A stretch of DNA of 64,000 bases from an uncultured Lachnospiraceae bacterium (GTDB taxonomy: Bacteria; Bacillota; Clostridia; Lachnospirales; Lachnospiraceae): the NCBI GenBank assembly GCA_947243855.1, contig CAMXIK010000013.1, forward strand, positions 32,929 through 96,928, in the 5' to 3' direction. Positions 53,284 through 61,650 of this stretch are shown here, piece after piece. Within the stretch, counting starts at the first letter, position 1, and every line of letters begins with the position of its first letter. The position numbers and the translations under genes were made by a program. The notes below the pieces were generated by a model. It searched no databases and was not told the DNA's origin. It was given only the letters and a program-made list of their open reading frames with translations.

Positions 53284-55827
53284 ATGAGAAAAGCGCAAAA
53301 AAAACAAATAGAAGACCTTCTTGCGCTTTTAGAGCAGGCGCATAACGAGGTCAAGCGGTTTGTAGAAAACAAGAATTTCGACGAGGCCATGGAACTGCTC
53401 GGACAGTGTCAGGACAGCGCGGTGCAGGTGGGTGAGTTAATCGAACAGACAGAGGGAGAAAACGCCCCAACCATTGCAAAGCTGGAGGAATACTGCGAAA
53501 CGCTCTATGAAATTCATGAAGAGCTGTCCTCGGATGTGTCGGCGGTTTCAACCAAGATATATAAGAAGCTGCGCAGATCGCTAATTCAGGTGGAAAACAG
53601 CGTTAAAAATGATATTAAAATCCGGTTGGAAATGGTCTTTCTACCTTATAAGGCAAGCATGTGGGATTCTTTGGAGAGTATCTGGATGGCGGCGGACGCG
53701 GACCCGGATTGTGACGCCTATGTGGTGCCGATTCCTTATTACGATAAAAAGCAGGACGGCTCGCTTGGCGCATTTCATTATGAGGGAGACAAGCTTCCCG
53801 CCAATGTGCCAGTGACGCATTACGATTCCTATGATCTGAAAAAGAGGGAACTGGACGCCGTTTTCATCCACAATCCTTACGATCAGTATAATCGGGTGAC
53901 AAGCGTTGATCCCCGATTTTATTCGTTTGAGCTAAAAAAGGTAACAGAATGTTTGGTATATGTTCCTTACTTTTCAACGTCTGGCGGCATGAGCGAAGGT
54001 CAGGCCTCCTGCATGGCTTATTATTTTGCAGATTATATCATTGTGCAGGCGGAAAAATTCCGTAAATTTTATGACCCGCAGCTGCCGCAGGAAAAACTGG
54101 TGCCACTTGGATCGCCAAAGTTCGATAAGGTGATACGGTTGTGCCAGAATCCCCCTGAACCGCCAAAAGAATGGAAGGAGAAAATGGCGGGGAAGAAGGT
54201 GTATTTTTACAATACCAGTATCAACGGAATGCTGGCGGATACGGAAGCTTTTTTGAAAAAGATGGAGTATGTGTTCCGATGCTTTGCAAAATGCGAGAAC
54301 GCCTGCCTGTTGTGGCGGCCGCATCCGTTGTTAGAATCCACATTTGATTCGATGCGTGCGCAGTATAAACCGGTTTACGAGAAACTAAAGCGGTATTTCT
54401 TGGAAAGCGGGCTGGGAATCTATGACGATACGCCGGAGATCGAGCCGACAATCGCGCTGTGCGACGCTTATATCGGAGACGAGGCAACTTCCGTGACCGC
54501 GCTCTTTGGGGCGGCTGCAAAGCCTATTTTTATTCTAAATAACCGCATTGACAGCGAGCCGGGGGAAGAGGACTGGCGGGGAGAGATTGTACAGGGCTTC
54601 TACCGTTACGGAAACAGCAAATACATGGTGACACAGGGAAATAAGCTCTATTATGCGCCTGATGGGGATTATCAGTATCGATATAGCTGTGATCTGTGTG
54701 AGTACAGCGGAGGTAACTATTACTTGCCGTGGGTGGTTTCTGTGCAAGGAAAGGATTATGTCTGCCCGAATAATGCGCAGGAAATTCTGCTTTTGGAAGA
54801 GGGAAAAGTGGCAAAGCGGGTAAAGCTGGAAAGGCAGATGGAGCAGCCGGGTGCATTCTGCGGGGCGGTAGGATTTGGAAAATATCTGCTTTTGATTCCC
54901 AATAGGTATCCGGCTGTTGTCAGATATGACACAGTTACGGGAGAGAAAAAGTATTTGAAGGAATATTTGGAAGTTTTTATTGATGAAAGCAGTGGTGAGA
55001 GGCGAATCGGCGGGTTCTGTATCTGGAAGGAGTATCTTTTTCTTGCATCTCCTGTAAATTGTCGTGTAGTAAGTATACATGTGCCATCCGGAGAAATGCA
55101 GCTCATGGACACAGGGGCTAAGAATACATGTGGATGTAGTGCGGTCACACCGGACGGTGAATGGGTGTGGTTTACTCCCTATGAAGGATATGTGCTTGTG
55201 AGATGGAATCCGAAAAGTGGCGAAGTTCGGGAATATGACTGCTATATAGAAGGGCTGATTTGTAATCATATTTTATATGATTATGAGTGTAATAGAATAC
55301 CATTCAATTATCCTGTTATTTTGGAGGATAAGCTCTATCTGCCGCCTGCTTGGGGAAATTGCTATCTGTGTTTGGACAAAAATTCGGGAGAGGTGAAACT
55401 TTGGGAGTCGCCAATTGAAGAACAGAAGAAAAAAATGAGCAACTATTATCCGAATGTGGGGAAAGCTGCAGCGTTTTTTCAACTGGAAGAAAATGAAGAG
55501 GTGGGATGGCGTCAGCTTTTTACCTATTATGACAAAATGCTTTATGATTTGAATTTGCTAACAGGTGAGTGGAATGAGAGGCCAATAGCTTTTTTGCCGA
55601 AGGATAAGCAGAAGATGGTGGTGGGTTTCGGGCGGATTTCCGAGTGGGGCATGTATGCGGCCGTAGAAGATGCATTTCAAACGCTTTCTGATTTATTGAA
55701 TGGTGTACTTCCCGGAAAAGCATTTAATGTAGAGCAGGCAAGAAAAGAATTTGAGACAATTACGGCAAATAACGATGGGACATGCGGAGAAAAGATATAT
55801 GCATTTATAAGGGATAAAGTATTCTGA
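53284..55827 (+). CDS. CDP-glycerol glycerophosphotransferase-like protein with beta-propeller
   Basis: The 847-residue protein starts with a coiled coil (KQIEDLLALLEQAHNEVKRF, residues 5-95). A GT-B-like CDP-glycerol:poly(glycerophosphate) transferase domain follows (about 110-430), with WRPHPLLEST, IGDEATSVTALFGAAAKPIF and GSPKFDKVI as conserved elements. From about 440 on it has repeated strands (GKDYVCPNNAQEILLLEEGK; GEWVWFTPYEGYVLVRWNPKSGE) that form a beta-propeller-like domain. It probably adds alditol-phosphate units to a surface glycan. The first gene of the glycan cluster, it has no good ribosome binding site before ATG 53284. Confidence 0.82.
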   Translation: MRKAQKKQIEDLLALLEQAHNEVKRFVENKNFDEAMELLGQCQDSAVQVGELIEQTEGENAPTIAKLEEYCETLYEIHEELSSDVSAVSTKIYKKLRRSLIQVENSVKNDIKIRLEMVFLPYKASMWDSLESIWMAADADPDCDAYVVPIPYYDKKQDGSLGAFHYEGDKLPANVPVTHYDSYDLKKRELDAVFIHNPYDQYNRVTSVDPRFYSFELKKVTECLVYVPYFSTSGGMSEGQASCMAYYFADYIIVQAEKFRKFYDPQLPQEKLVPLGSPKFDKVIRLCQNPPEPPKEWKEKMAGKKVYFYNTSINGMLADTEAFLKKMEYVFRCFAKCENACLLWRPHPLLESTFDSMRAQYKPVYEKLKRYFLESGLGIYDDTPEIEPTIALCDAYIGDEATSVTALFGAAAKPIFILNNRIDSEPGEEDWRGEIVQGFYRYGNSKYMVTQGNKLYYAPDGDYQYRYSCDLCEYSGGNYYLPWVVSVQGKDYVCPNNAQEILLLEEGKVAKRVKLERQMEQPGAFCGAVGFGKYLLLIPNRYPAVVRYDTVTGEKKYLKEYLEVFIDESSGERRIGGFCIWKEYLFLASPVNCRVVSIHVPSGEMQLMDTGAKNTCGCSAVTPDGEWVWFTPYEGYVLVRWNPKSGEVREYDCYIEGLICNHILYDYECNRIPFNYPVILEDKLYLPPAWGNCYLCLDKNSGEVKLWESPIEEQKKKMSNYYPNVGKAAAFFQLEENEEVGWRQLFTYYDKMLYDLNLLTGEWNERPIAFLPKDKQKMVVGFGRISEWGMYAAVEDAFQTLSDLLNGVLPGKAFNVEQARKEFETITANNDGTCGEKIYAFIRDKVF

Positions 55828-55868
55828 TAGAAATATCACGATATTATTGAATTGGAGTGGAGTAAGTT

Positions 55869-57206
55869 ATGACAAGAGTGATCACATACGGCACTTTTGA
55901 TTTATTACATGAAGGGCATTACCGTTTGTTAGAGCGCGCCAAGGAATTAGGGGATTATCTGATCGTAGGCGTTACCACTGAAGCCTATGATAAGGCAAGA
56001 GGCAAGCTGAATGTGATAGATTCTTTGGCAACACGAATTGAGAACGTGAGAAAAACTGGATTTGCAGATGAAATCATAGTGGAAGAGTCGCCGGGGCAGA
56101 AAGTGCAGGATGTTAAAAAATATCAGATAGATATTTTTACGGTGGGTTCTGATTGGACGGGCAGTTTTGATTATATGAAGGATTATTGTAAGGTGGTTTA
56201 TCTGGAACGAACAAAGAATATTTCCAGTACCATGTTGCGGGTGCAGAATAAGCGGATTCAGAGAATCGGGATGATCGGGACTGGCCGGATCGCGGAACGA
56301 TTTGTTTTAGAGGTCAAGCTGGTCAGCGGTATCAGCGCTCAAGGCGTGTATAACCCCCACAAGGAAAGCGCTGAAAAATTTGCAAAACGGTGGGAGATTG
56401 ACAGCTATGAAGAGATAGAAGAAATGTATGAAGCAGTGGATGCCGTATATGTGGCATCTCCCCATGAAACGCATTACGATTATATAAAATCGGCGCTGGA
56501 ACATGGAAAACATGTTTTGAGTGAGAAACCAATGGTATTAAAAAAGGCCCAAGTGGAGGAGCTGTTTCAGTATGCGAGAGCTCATAAACTGATCCTTTTT
56601 GAAGGGATTAAGACCGCATATTGTCCGGGGTTTAACAAGCTGCTGGGAATAGCCTGCAGCGGTATGATAGGAAGTGTACGAAACGTGGAAGTGTGTTTCA
56701 CAAAGCTAGAAAATCCGGGACATCGGGAATTGACGGATATAAGATATGGCGGCAGTTTGACAGAGCTTGGCAGCTATGTGATGCTTCCCATATTAAAGTT
56801 GTTTGGAGAGGATTATAGGGATATTCGTTTCGATGCGATCAGGGGAGAAAACGGGCTGGATCTGTTTACAAAGATTTCCTTCTGCTATCCTAACGGCATT
56901 GCGACGGCGACCTGCGGATTGGGAGTCAAGTCGGAGGGAAGATTGTTAATTGCAGGCACGAAGGGCTACATCATAGCAGAGGCGCCTTGGTGGAAAACCT
57001 CTTATTTTGAGGTGCACTATGAGGACCCGCAGAAGGTGGATAAATATTCGGAGCCTTTTCTGGGGGAAGGGTTAAGGTACGAGATTAGTGATTTCCTGTC
57101 TATGATAAATGGAAGAAACAGCAGCGAGTTTAAGCTGACCAGAAGTGAGTCGGTGGCACTTGCCGATATTATGGAGCAATTTTTGAAAGCAGAGGGACGG
57201 CTGTAA
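55869..57206 (+). CDS. Fusion of cytidylyltransferase (TagD-like) and Gfo/Idh/MocA oxidoreductase
   Basis: The 445-residue fusion has an N-terminal nucleotidyltransferase domain (residues 1-130): TYGTFDLLHEGHYRLLERA holds the HxGH motif and ERTKNISSTMLR is the ISST-type substrate loop, as in glycerol-3-phosphate cytidylyltransferase. The C-terminal domain (about 135-445) is Gfo/Idh/MocA: RIGMIGTGRIAERFV binds NAD(P), and ASPHETHYDYIKSALEHGKHVLSEKPM has the EKP motif. Reduction of a ketose or aldose phosphate followed by CTP activation in one protein would yield a CDP-alditol. ATG 55869 has GGAGTGGAG upstream. Confidence 0.9.
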   Translation: MTRVITYGTFDLLHEGHYRLLERAKELGDYLIVGVTTEAYDKARGKLNVIDSLATRIENVRKTGFADEIIVEESPGQKVQDVKKYQIDIFTVGSDWTGSFDYMKDYCKVVYLERTKNISSTMLRVQNKRIQRIGMIGTGRIAERFVLEVKLVSGISAQGVYNPHKESAEKFAKRWEIDSYEEIEEMYEAVDAVYVASPHETHYDYIKSALEHGKHVLSEKPMVLKKAQVEELFQYARAHKLILFEGIKTAYCPGFNKLLGIACSGMIGSVRNVEVCFTKLENPGHRELTDIRYGGSLTELGSYVMLPILKLFGEDYRDIRFDAIRGENGLDLFTKISFCYPNGIATATCGLGVKSEGRLLIAGTKGYIIAEAPWWKTSYFEVHYEDPQKVDKYSEPFLGEGLRYEISDFLSMINGRNSSEFKLTRSESVALADIMEQFLKAEGRL

Positions 57207-57281
57207 AAATAAGGTGCTGGCAATACGAATTTCCAGACAGACAATGGGCTGCCTGAGCGTAGAAAAGAGGAACGGATTCAA

Positions 57282-58007
57282 ATGAAAATTTGGGCGCACA
57301 GAGGATGCAGTCAACGGTATCCAGAAAATACACTGCTTGCCTTTGAAAAGGCCGCAAAATTGGACGGACTGACGGGGATTGAACTGGACATCCAACTGAC
57401 AAAAGACGGGGAGCTGGTGGTGATTCATGACGAGAAGGTGGATCGAACCACAGAGGGAACCGGATATGTAAAAGACTACAGCCTCTCTGAAATTAAAAGA
57501 TTACATATTTATGCAGATGTCAATCCGAGTCAACAAATACCGGCCATGGAGGAGGTATTGGATTTGTTGGCGGATAGAATGAGAGAAGGCTTAAAAATTA
57601 ATATAGAGTTGAAAAACAGCGTTTTCCCATATGAGGGGATGGAAGAAAAAATTGTAGAGTTGATCGGACGGTATGGACTACAGAAGAGTATTGTCTATTC
57701 TTCATTTTATGCTATATCTTTGGAAAAATTGCGGGAGATAGAACCGCAGGCGCAGATCGGGATTCTGGATACAAAGGTTTCGGATTGCTTGTACAAAGTG
57801 AAAGGCGGCTGCGGGGCGAAGGCATTGCATCCTTACTGGCGGGGGATTGATTTATCTCCTGAAAAATTAGTGGGATATTCGGTGCGGGCATATTTCTCAG
57901 GTCATCTTTATCCGGAAAAGCCGACGGGGACACTGCTTGATTTGGAAGCACTGGAAAAACAGGGAATTACGGATGTGTTTCTGAATGAGCCGGAGCGGTA
58001 TTTGTAA
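57282..58007 (+). CDS. Glycerophosphodiester phosphodiesterase
   Basis: The 241-residue product is a cytoplasmic GDPD. WAHRGCSQRYPENTLLAFEKA holds the catalytic HR and PENT motif, IELDIQLTKDGELVVIHDEKVDRTT holds the metal-binding Glu, Asp and second His, and INIELKN holds a further Glu. No signal peptide is seen. It cleaves glycerophosphodiesters to glycerol-3-phosphate and alcohol, possibly recycling or supplying glycerol phosphate for the adjacent CDP-glycerol genes. ATG 57282 follows AAGAGG. Confidence 0.93.
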   Translation: MKIWAHRGCSQRYPENTLLAFEKAAKLDGLTGIELDIQLTKDGELVVIHDEKVDRTTEGTGYVKDYSLSEIKRLHIYADVNPSQQIPAMEEVLDLLADRMREGLKINIELKNSVFPYEGMEEKIVELIGRYGLQKSIVYSSFYAISLEKLREIEPQAQIGILDTKVSDCLYKVKGGCGAKALHPYWRGIDLSPEKLVGYSVRAYFSGHLYPEKPTGTLLDLEALEKQGITDVFLNEPERYL

Positions 58008-58141
58008 GAAGATAACTTTCTTAATAATTGGTTGATTGATAGACGATATGGAACCTTGACAATTTCATACTTTATATCAGAATTGTGGAAAGAGTTTTTC
58101 GGGATAAACGGAAAACCGCTAATAAAAAGTCAAAAATACTA

Positions 58142-58170
58142 TTGACATCCTTTTGGCAACCCGTTAGAAT
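58142..58170 (+). promoter_or_regulatory. Promoter of the Rpn-family gene
   Basis: A perfect -35 TTGACA (58142-58147), 17-bp spacer and -10 TAGAAT (58165-58170). The leader to ATG 58333 is about 155 nt and contains inverted repeats (GGCAGGA 58270-58276 with TCCTGCC 58307-58313; GACAG/CTGTC). The rest of the gap from 58008 shows no other feature. Confidence 0.75.
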
Positions 58171-58332
58171 AAAACCATCAAAGGAATTCTAGCAGATGTG
58201 CGTTCTGCACATTCAAGACAGCTTCTGTCGGATTTTCTCTTTGAAACATAACAGAAAACGGCAGGAGTACAGGGACGCAGGCGCGGTTCACTGCGGCATA
58301 TGATATCCTGCCATCATACGGGAGGATACCAT

Positions 58333-59307
58333 ATGGCAAAACGAAGACAAAAGAAGAAACATGTGAACGGGGAACCGAATTTACAGCAAAATTGCAGCCA
58401 AAATCAAAAACGGATGCAACGGGACGCAAAAGATAGACTATTTCGGTATCTGTTTGAAAAAGATAGGGAAGCGCTGTTGGAGCTGTATAATGCGCTGAAC
58501 GGGACAGCCTATGAGGACGCATCACAGCTTGAAATCGTGACGATTGAGAGCGCGGTTTATGTGGTGATGAAGAATGACCTTGCCTATATCCTGTCCGGCA
58601 CGATCAGCATGTATGAACACCAGAGCACCTACAGTCCGAATTTGCCGGTACGGTTCCTGATCTATTTGGCGCAGGAATATCAGACAGTGATAGAGAAGGC
58701 AGAGACAAGTCTTTATGGGACTGCGCAGATCAGCCTGCCGACGCCACAGTGTGTTGTGTTTTACAACGGCTTAAAGGAAATGCCAGAGGAGCAGATCTTA
58801 AAGCTGTCGGATGCTTTTGAAAACAAAACGGTACAGGCGGATGTAGAGTTGACGGTGCGGATGCTGAACATTAATTATGGACACAATAAACGATTGATGG
58901 AAAAGTGCAGGATTTTAGAGGAGTATTCGGCGTTCGTAGCTGTTACGCGGGAGTGTATGCTTGCGGAAACAGATATGCAGGCAGCACTGAACAGGGCGGT
59001 GGAGGACTGCATAGAGAAAGGTATCCTGAAAGAATTTTTGTTAAAGAATCGGGCGGAGGTGTTAGGGATGTTATTGGAAGAGTTTGATGTGGAGAAATAT
59101 GAGAGGACGCTCCGAAGAGAAGGCAGGGAAGAAGGAATAGAAGTAGGTAGGGAAGAAGGGCTGAAAGAAGGAGAAATCAAGGTCAACCGCTTGGGCATCT
59201 TGCTGACAGAGGCGGGCCGAAGCAACGACTTCCTAAAATCTCTGTCGGATCGTGAACTCCAGAAGAAGCTGTTTGTGGAGTTTGGGCTGGAGGAAGAAAA
59301 GCAGTAA
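58333..59307 (+). CDS. Rpn-family recombination-promoting nuclease/putative transposase
   Basis: The 324-residue product resembles the Rpn/PDDEXK_2 family. RLFRYLFEKDREALLELYNALNG is a family-typical start. YILSGTISMYEHQSTYSPNLPVRFLIYLAQEYQ holds conserved His and Gln residues, and AQISLPTPQCVVFYNG is the core beta strand of the PD-(D/E)XK fold. The C-terminal tail is charged, with a Glu/Gly/Arg repeat. ATG 58333 follows GGAGG. Such genes are multi-copy in Clostridia and mark recombination-active areas. Confidence 0.85.
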   Translation: MAKRRQKKKHVNGEPNLQQNCSQNQKRMQRDAKDRLFRYLFEKDREALLELYNALNGTAYEDASQLEIVTIESAVYVVMKNDLAYILSGTISMYEHQSTYSPNLPVRFLIYLAQEYQTVIEKAETSLYGTAQISLPTPQCVVFYNGLKEMPEEQILKLSDAFENKTVQADVELTVRMLNINYGHNKRLMEKCRILEEYSAFVAVTRECMLAETDMQAALNRAVEDCIEKGILKEFLLKNRAEVLGMLLEEFDVEKYERTLRREGREEGIEVGREEGLKEGEIKVNRLGILLTEAGRSNDFLKSLSDRELQKKLFVEFGLEEEKQ

Positions 59308-59342
59308 AGACACATTAAAATAAAATATCGTTATTATTTAAG

Positions 59343-59392
59343 AAATCTGATGTAAAGTATGAAATTGTCGTATTTTACATCAGATTTTTTGT
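59343..59392 (+). terminator. Strong intrinsic terminator after the Rpn gene
   Basis: AAATCTGATGTAAA (59343-59356) pairs perfectly with TTTACATCAGATTT (59374-59387), and the T run continues to 59390. It lies only 14 bp before the next start codon. Confidence 0.88.
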
Positions 59393-59406
59393 TTAAGAGG
59401 AGAAAA

Positions 59407-60288
59407 ATGAACATGTACACAGTTTACCAGCAGATCCGTAATACAATTGAAAATGCTCTTAATCAAGGAAAATCACATTTTATTATTTATCCCTATGGAG
59501 AATATGGCGTAATAACAAAGCAGATTTTAAACGATAGTTTTGGAATAATGGAGGATTATGTAATAGATAATAACCTTTCCCGGTATAACGCTAATATCAA
59601 GAATCTAGATTTTAGTAACAGTTTAAACAGAGATAACTATACGGTTCTGTTTACCTGCGCTAACCCGGATGTATATGATGAGGTTTTACAAAAATTGAAA
59701 CGCTATTTTTTGACAGAAAGTATCGTGGAAATATTTAGAAAAAAAGAAAGGGGGGGGGGTAAAACAAAATGTGGAAAATACAGTTATGGACCATTATGCG
59801 ATCATCAGTTAGTGGAATCGGTCGGAGCATTTTGCAGTTTTGCCATGGGAAGTGACGTGACGGTAAATCATCCTATTGATTTGATATCATCGCATCCTTT
59901 TTTATACTATAGCAGCAAGGAGACTAAAGCTAGATGGTATTTCCCGAATGTAAAGCCTCATGCTCATCTTAGAAAAATATCCAAGATTAAAATAGGTAAT
60001 GATGTTTGGCTGGGGCAAAATGTTATTATCACAAATGGGGCTAATATTGGGAATGGGGTGATTGCTGGGGCGTGTGCTGTTATCACCAAAGATGTGCCGG
60101 ATTATGCAGTTGTAATGGGTGTACCTGCCAGAATTGTTCGATATCGGTATACTCAAGAGCAAATAAAAAAGCTGAATCAAATTGCATGGTGGGACTGGAA
60201 AGATGAATTGATTAGAGAACGATATGAAGATTTTTTTATTGAGATAGATAAATTTATTGATAAATATTATGGAGAAGTGGAACATTAG
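59407..60288 (+). CDS. O-acetyltransferase (LbetaH fold) with in-frame poly-G tract
   Basis: The 293-residue product has an N-terminal Rossmann-like module (FIIYPYGEYGVITKQIL, residues 15-110) and a C-terminal left-handed beta-helix acetyltransferase of the CatB/NodL type (about 122-250). IGNDVWLGQNVIITNGANIGNGVIAGACAVITKDVP and YAVVMGVPARIVRY are typical of it. Ten consecutive G at 59750-59759 encode R115 and three glycines between the two domains. With 11 G the next codon is TAA; with 9 G translation ends after about 17 codons. The start is ATG 59407 (GAGGAG). It probably acetylates a surface glycan and is likely phase-variable. Confidence 0.88.
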   Translation: MNMYTVYQQIRNTIENALNQGKSHFIIYPYGEYGVITKQILNDSFGIMEDYVIDNNLSRYNANIKNLDFSNSLNRDNYTVLFTCANPDVYDEVLQKLKRYFLTESIVEIFRKKERGGGKTKCGKYSYGPLCDHQLVESVGAFCSFAMGSDVTVNHPIDLISSHPFLYYSSKETKARWYFPNVKPHAHLRKISKIKIGNDVWLGQNVIITNGANIGNGVIAGACAVITKDVPDYAVVMGVPARIVRYRYTQEQIKKLNQIAWWDWKDELIRERYEDFFIEIDKFIDKYYGEVEH

Positions 60289-60372
60289 CGGGATTTAGTT
60301 TTGAAGTAATCAGAGCCGTATTTGTAAAAAATAGTGTAAATTTATTCAATAATATAGGAGTTTATCAATTGT

Positions 60373-61206
60373 ATGGATATTAGTGAAAACCAATATTATA
60401 TGTCCCAAGCGGAATTAAAACAACTTCAAACGGTTCAACAGGATTTAATCCGGGAAGTGGAGCGGATATGTAAAAAATGCGGAATTCACTTTAACATGGT
60501 CGGCGGAACCATGTTGGGGGCAATTCGTCATAAGGGATACATACCGTGGGATGACGATGCGGACATTGGGTTTCTCAGGAACGAGTATGAGAAATTTCGT
60601 GAAGCCTGCAAGACGGAATTGAATCATGAAAAGTATTATATGCAGGATTTGAGGGATACAGAAGGATATCGTTGGGGATACGGAAAGCTTCGGAGAAAAG
60701 GTACAGAATTTGTTCGGTTGAATCAGGAGTTTATGCCGTTTGAGAAAGGGATATCCATAGATTTAATGCCATTTGATAATGTGCCTGATTTTTGGTTGGC
60801 AAGGAGGATACATTTTTTTCGCTGTTTTCTGTTTCGTAAGTTTTTTTGGGCGGAAGTGGGATACCGCAGTGAAAAAAAATTGTGGTTGAGGATGATTTAT
60901 AAGACCATGAACCGAATACCGATGAATGTGGTTATCAAAAGATACCAGAAATTTATTGATAGAAATAAAGGAAAGAAAACGCGCTTGGTTCGTATTTTGA
61001 CATTTCCGACACCGAAGGGAGTGTATGGATATGAACGGGACTGGTATACAAGGTTAAAGAAGTTTCCGTTTGAGAATATGCTGCTTCCGGGGGCAGCGGA
61101 TTATGACGGGTATCTTCGGGTGAAATATGGCAATTATATGGAATTGCCTCCGATTGAAAAACGAAAGGTGCATCCGATTTCAAAATTAAAACTGCCAGAG
61201 GAGTAA
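60373..61206 (+). CDS. LicD family phosphotransferase
   Basis: The 277-residue product is a LicD/FKRP-type enzyme: FNMVGGTMLGAIRHKGYIPWDDDADIGFLRNEYEKF is the family signature, with the DDDxD metal-binding motif. LicD enzymes transfer phosphocholine or other CDP-linked groups to cell-surface glycans. The two cytidylyltransferases nearby (55.9 and 61.2 kb) could make its CDP donor. It is followed by the second cytidylyltransferase 6 bp downstream. Confidence 0.93.
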   Translation: MDISENQYYMSQAELKQLQTVQQDLIREVERICKKCGIHFNMVGGTMLGAIRHKGYIPWDDDADIGFLRNEYEKFREACKTELNHEKYYMQDLRDTEGYRWGYGKLRRKGTEFVRLNQEFMPFEKGISIDLMPFDNVPDFWLARRIHFFRCFLFRKFFWAEVGYRSEKKLWLRMIYKTMNRIPMNVVIKRYQKFIDRNKGKKTRLVRILTFPTPKGVYGYERDWYTRLKKFPFENMLLPGAADYDGYLRVKYGNYMELPPIEKRKVHPISKLKLPEE

Positions 61207-61212
61207 TGTGAG

Positions 61213-61650
61213 TTGGAAGAAGTAAAAAGGTATAAAGTGGGATATACAGACGGCGTATATGATTTGTTTCATGTCGGGCATTTGAATATGATTCAAACTG
61301 CGAAGAAGTATTGTGATTACTTGATCGTAGGAGTACACGGAGATGATGTGGTTGAAGAATATAAACATCGCAGACCGATTATTGACGAAAATGAACGCAG
61401 GAGAATTATAGAATCGATCAAAGGCGTTGATAGAGCGGAAATCAACCGATTCAGAGATAAATTGAAATTATGGGAGCTGTATCATTTTGATGTTGTTTTT
61501 ATTGGCGACGACTGGAAGGGGACAAAGCGTTGGAACAATTTTGAAAAGATACTTGCCGATATTGGTGTGGATGTTGTGTATGTTCCATATACGAGGGGAA
61601 TTTCCACTACTGAAATAAAGGAAAAAATCATGGATGGAGGTAACCTATGA
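61213..61650 (+). CDS. Cytidylyltransferase (choline-/ethanolamine-phosphate cytidylyltransferase-like)
   Basis: The 145-residue stand-alone nucleotidyltransferase has VGYTDGVYDLFHVGHLNMIQTAKKY with the HxGH motif, and TRGISTTEIKEKIM with the ISTT motif. The GVYDLFHVGHLNM wording is closer to ethanolamine- or choline-phosphate cytidylyltransferases than to TagD. The start is TTG at 61213. It overlaps the pdxA-like gene by 4 bp (ATGA), so the two enzymes may act in sequence. Confidence 0.88.
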   Translation: MEEVKRYKVGYTDGVYDLFHVGHLNMIQTAKKYCDYLIVGVHGDDVVEEYKHRRPIIDENERRRIIESIKGVDRAEINRFRDKLKLWELYHFDVVFIGDDWKGTKRWNNFEKILADIGVDVVYVPYTRGISTTEIKEKIMDGGNL

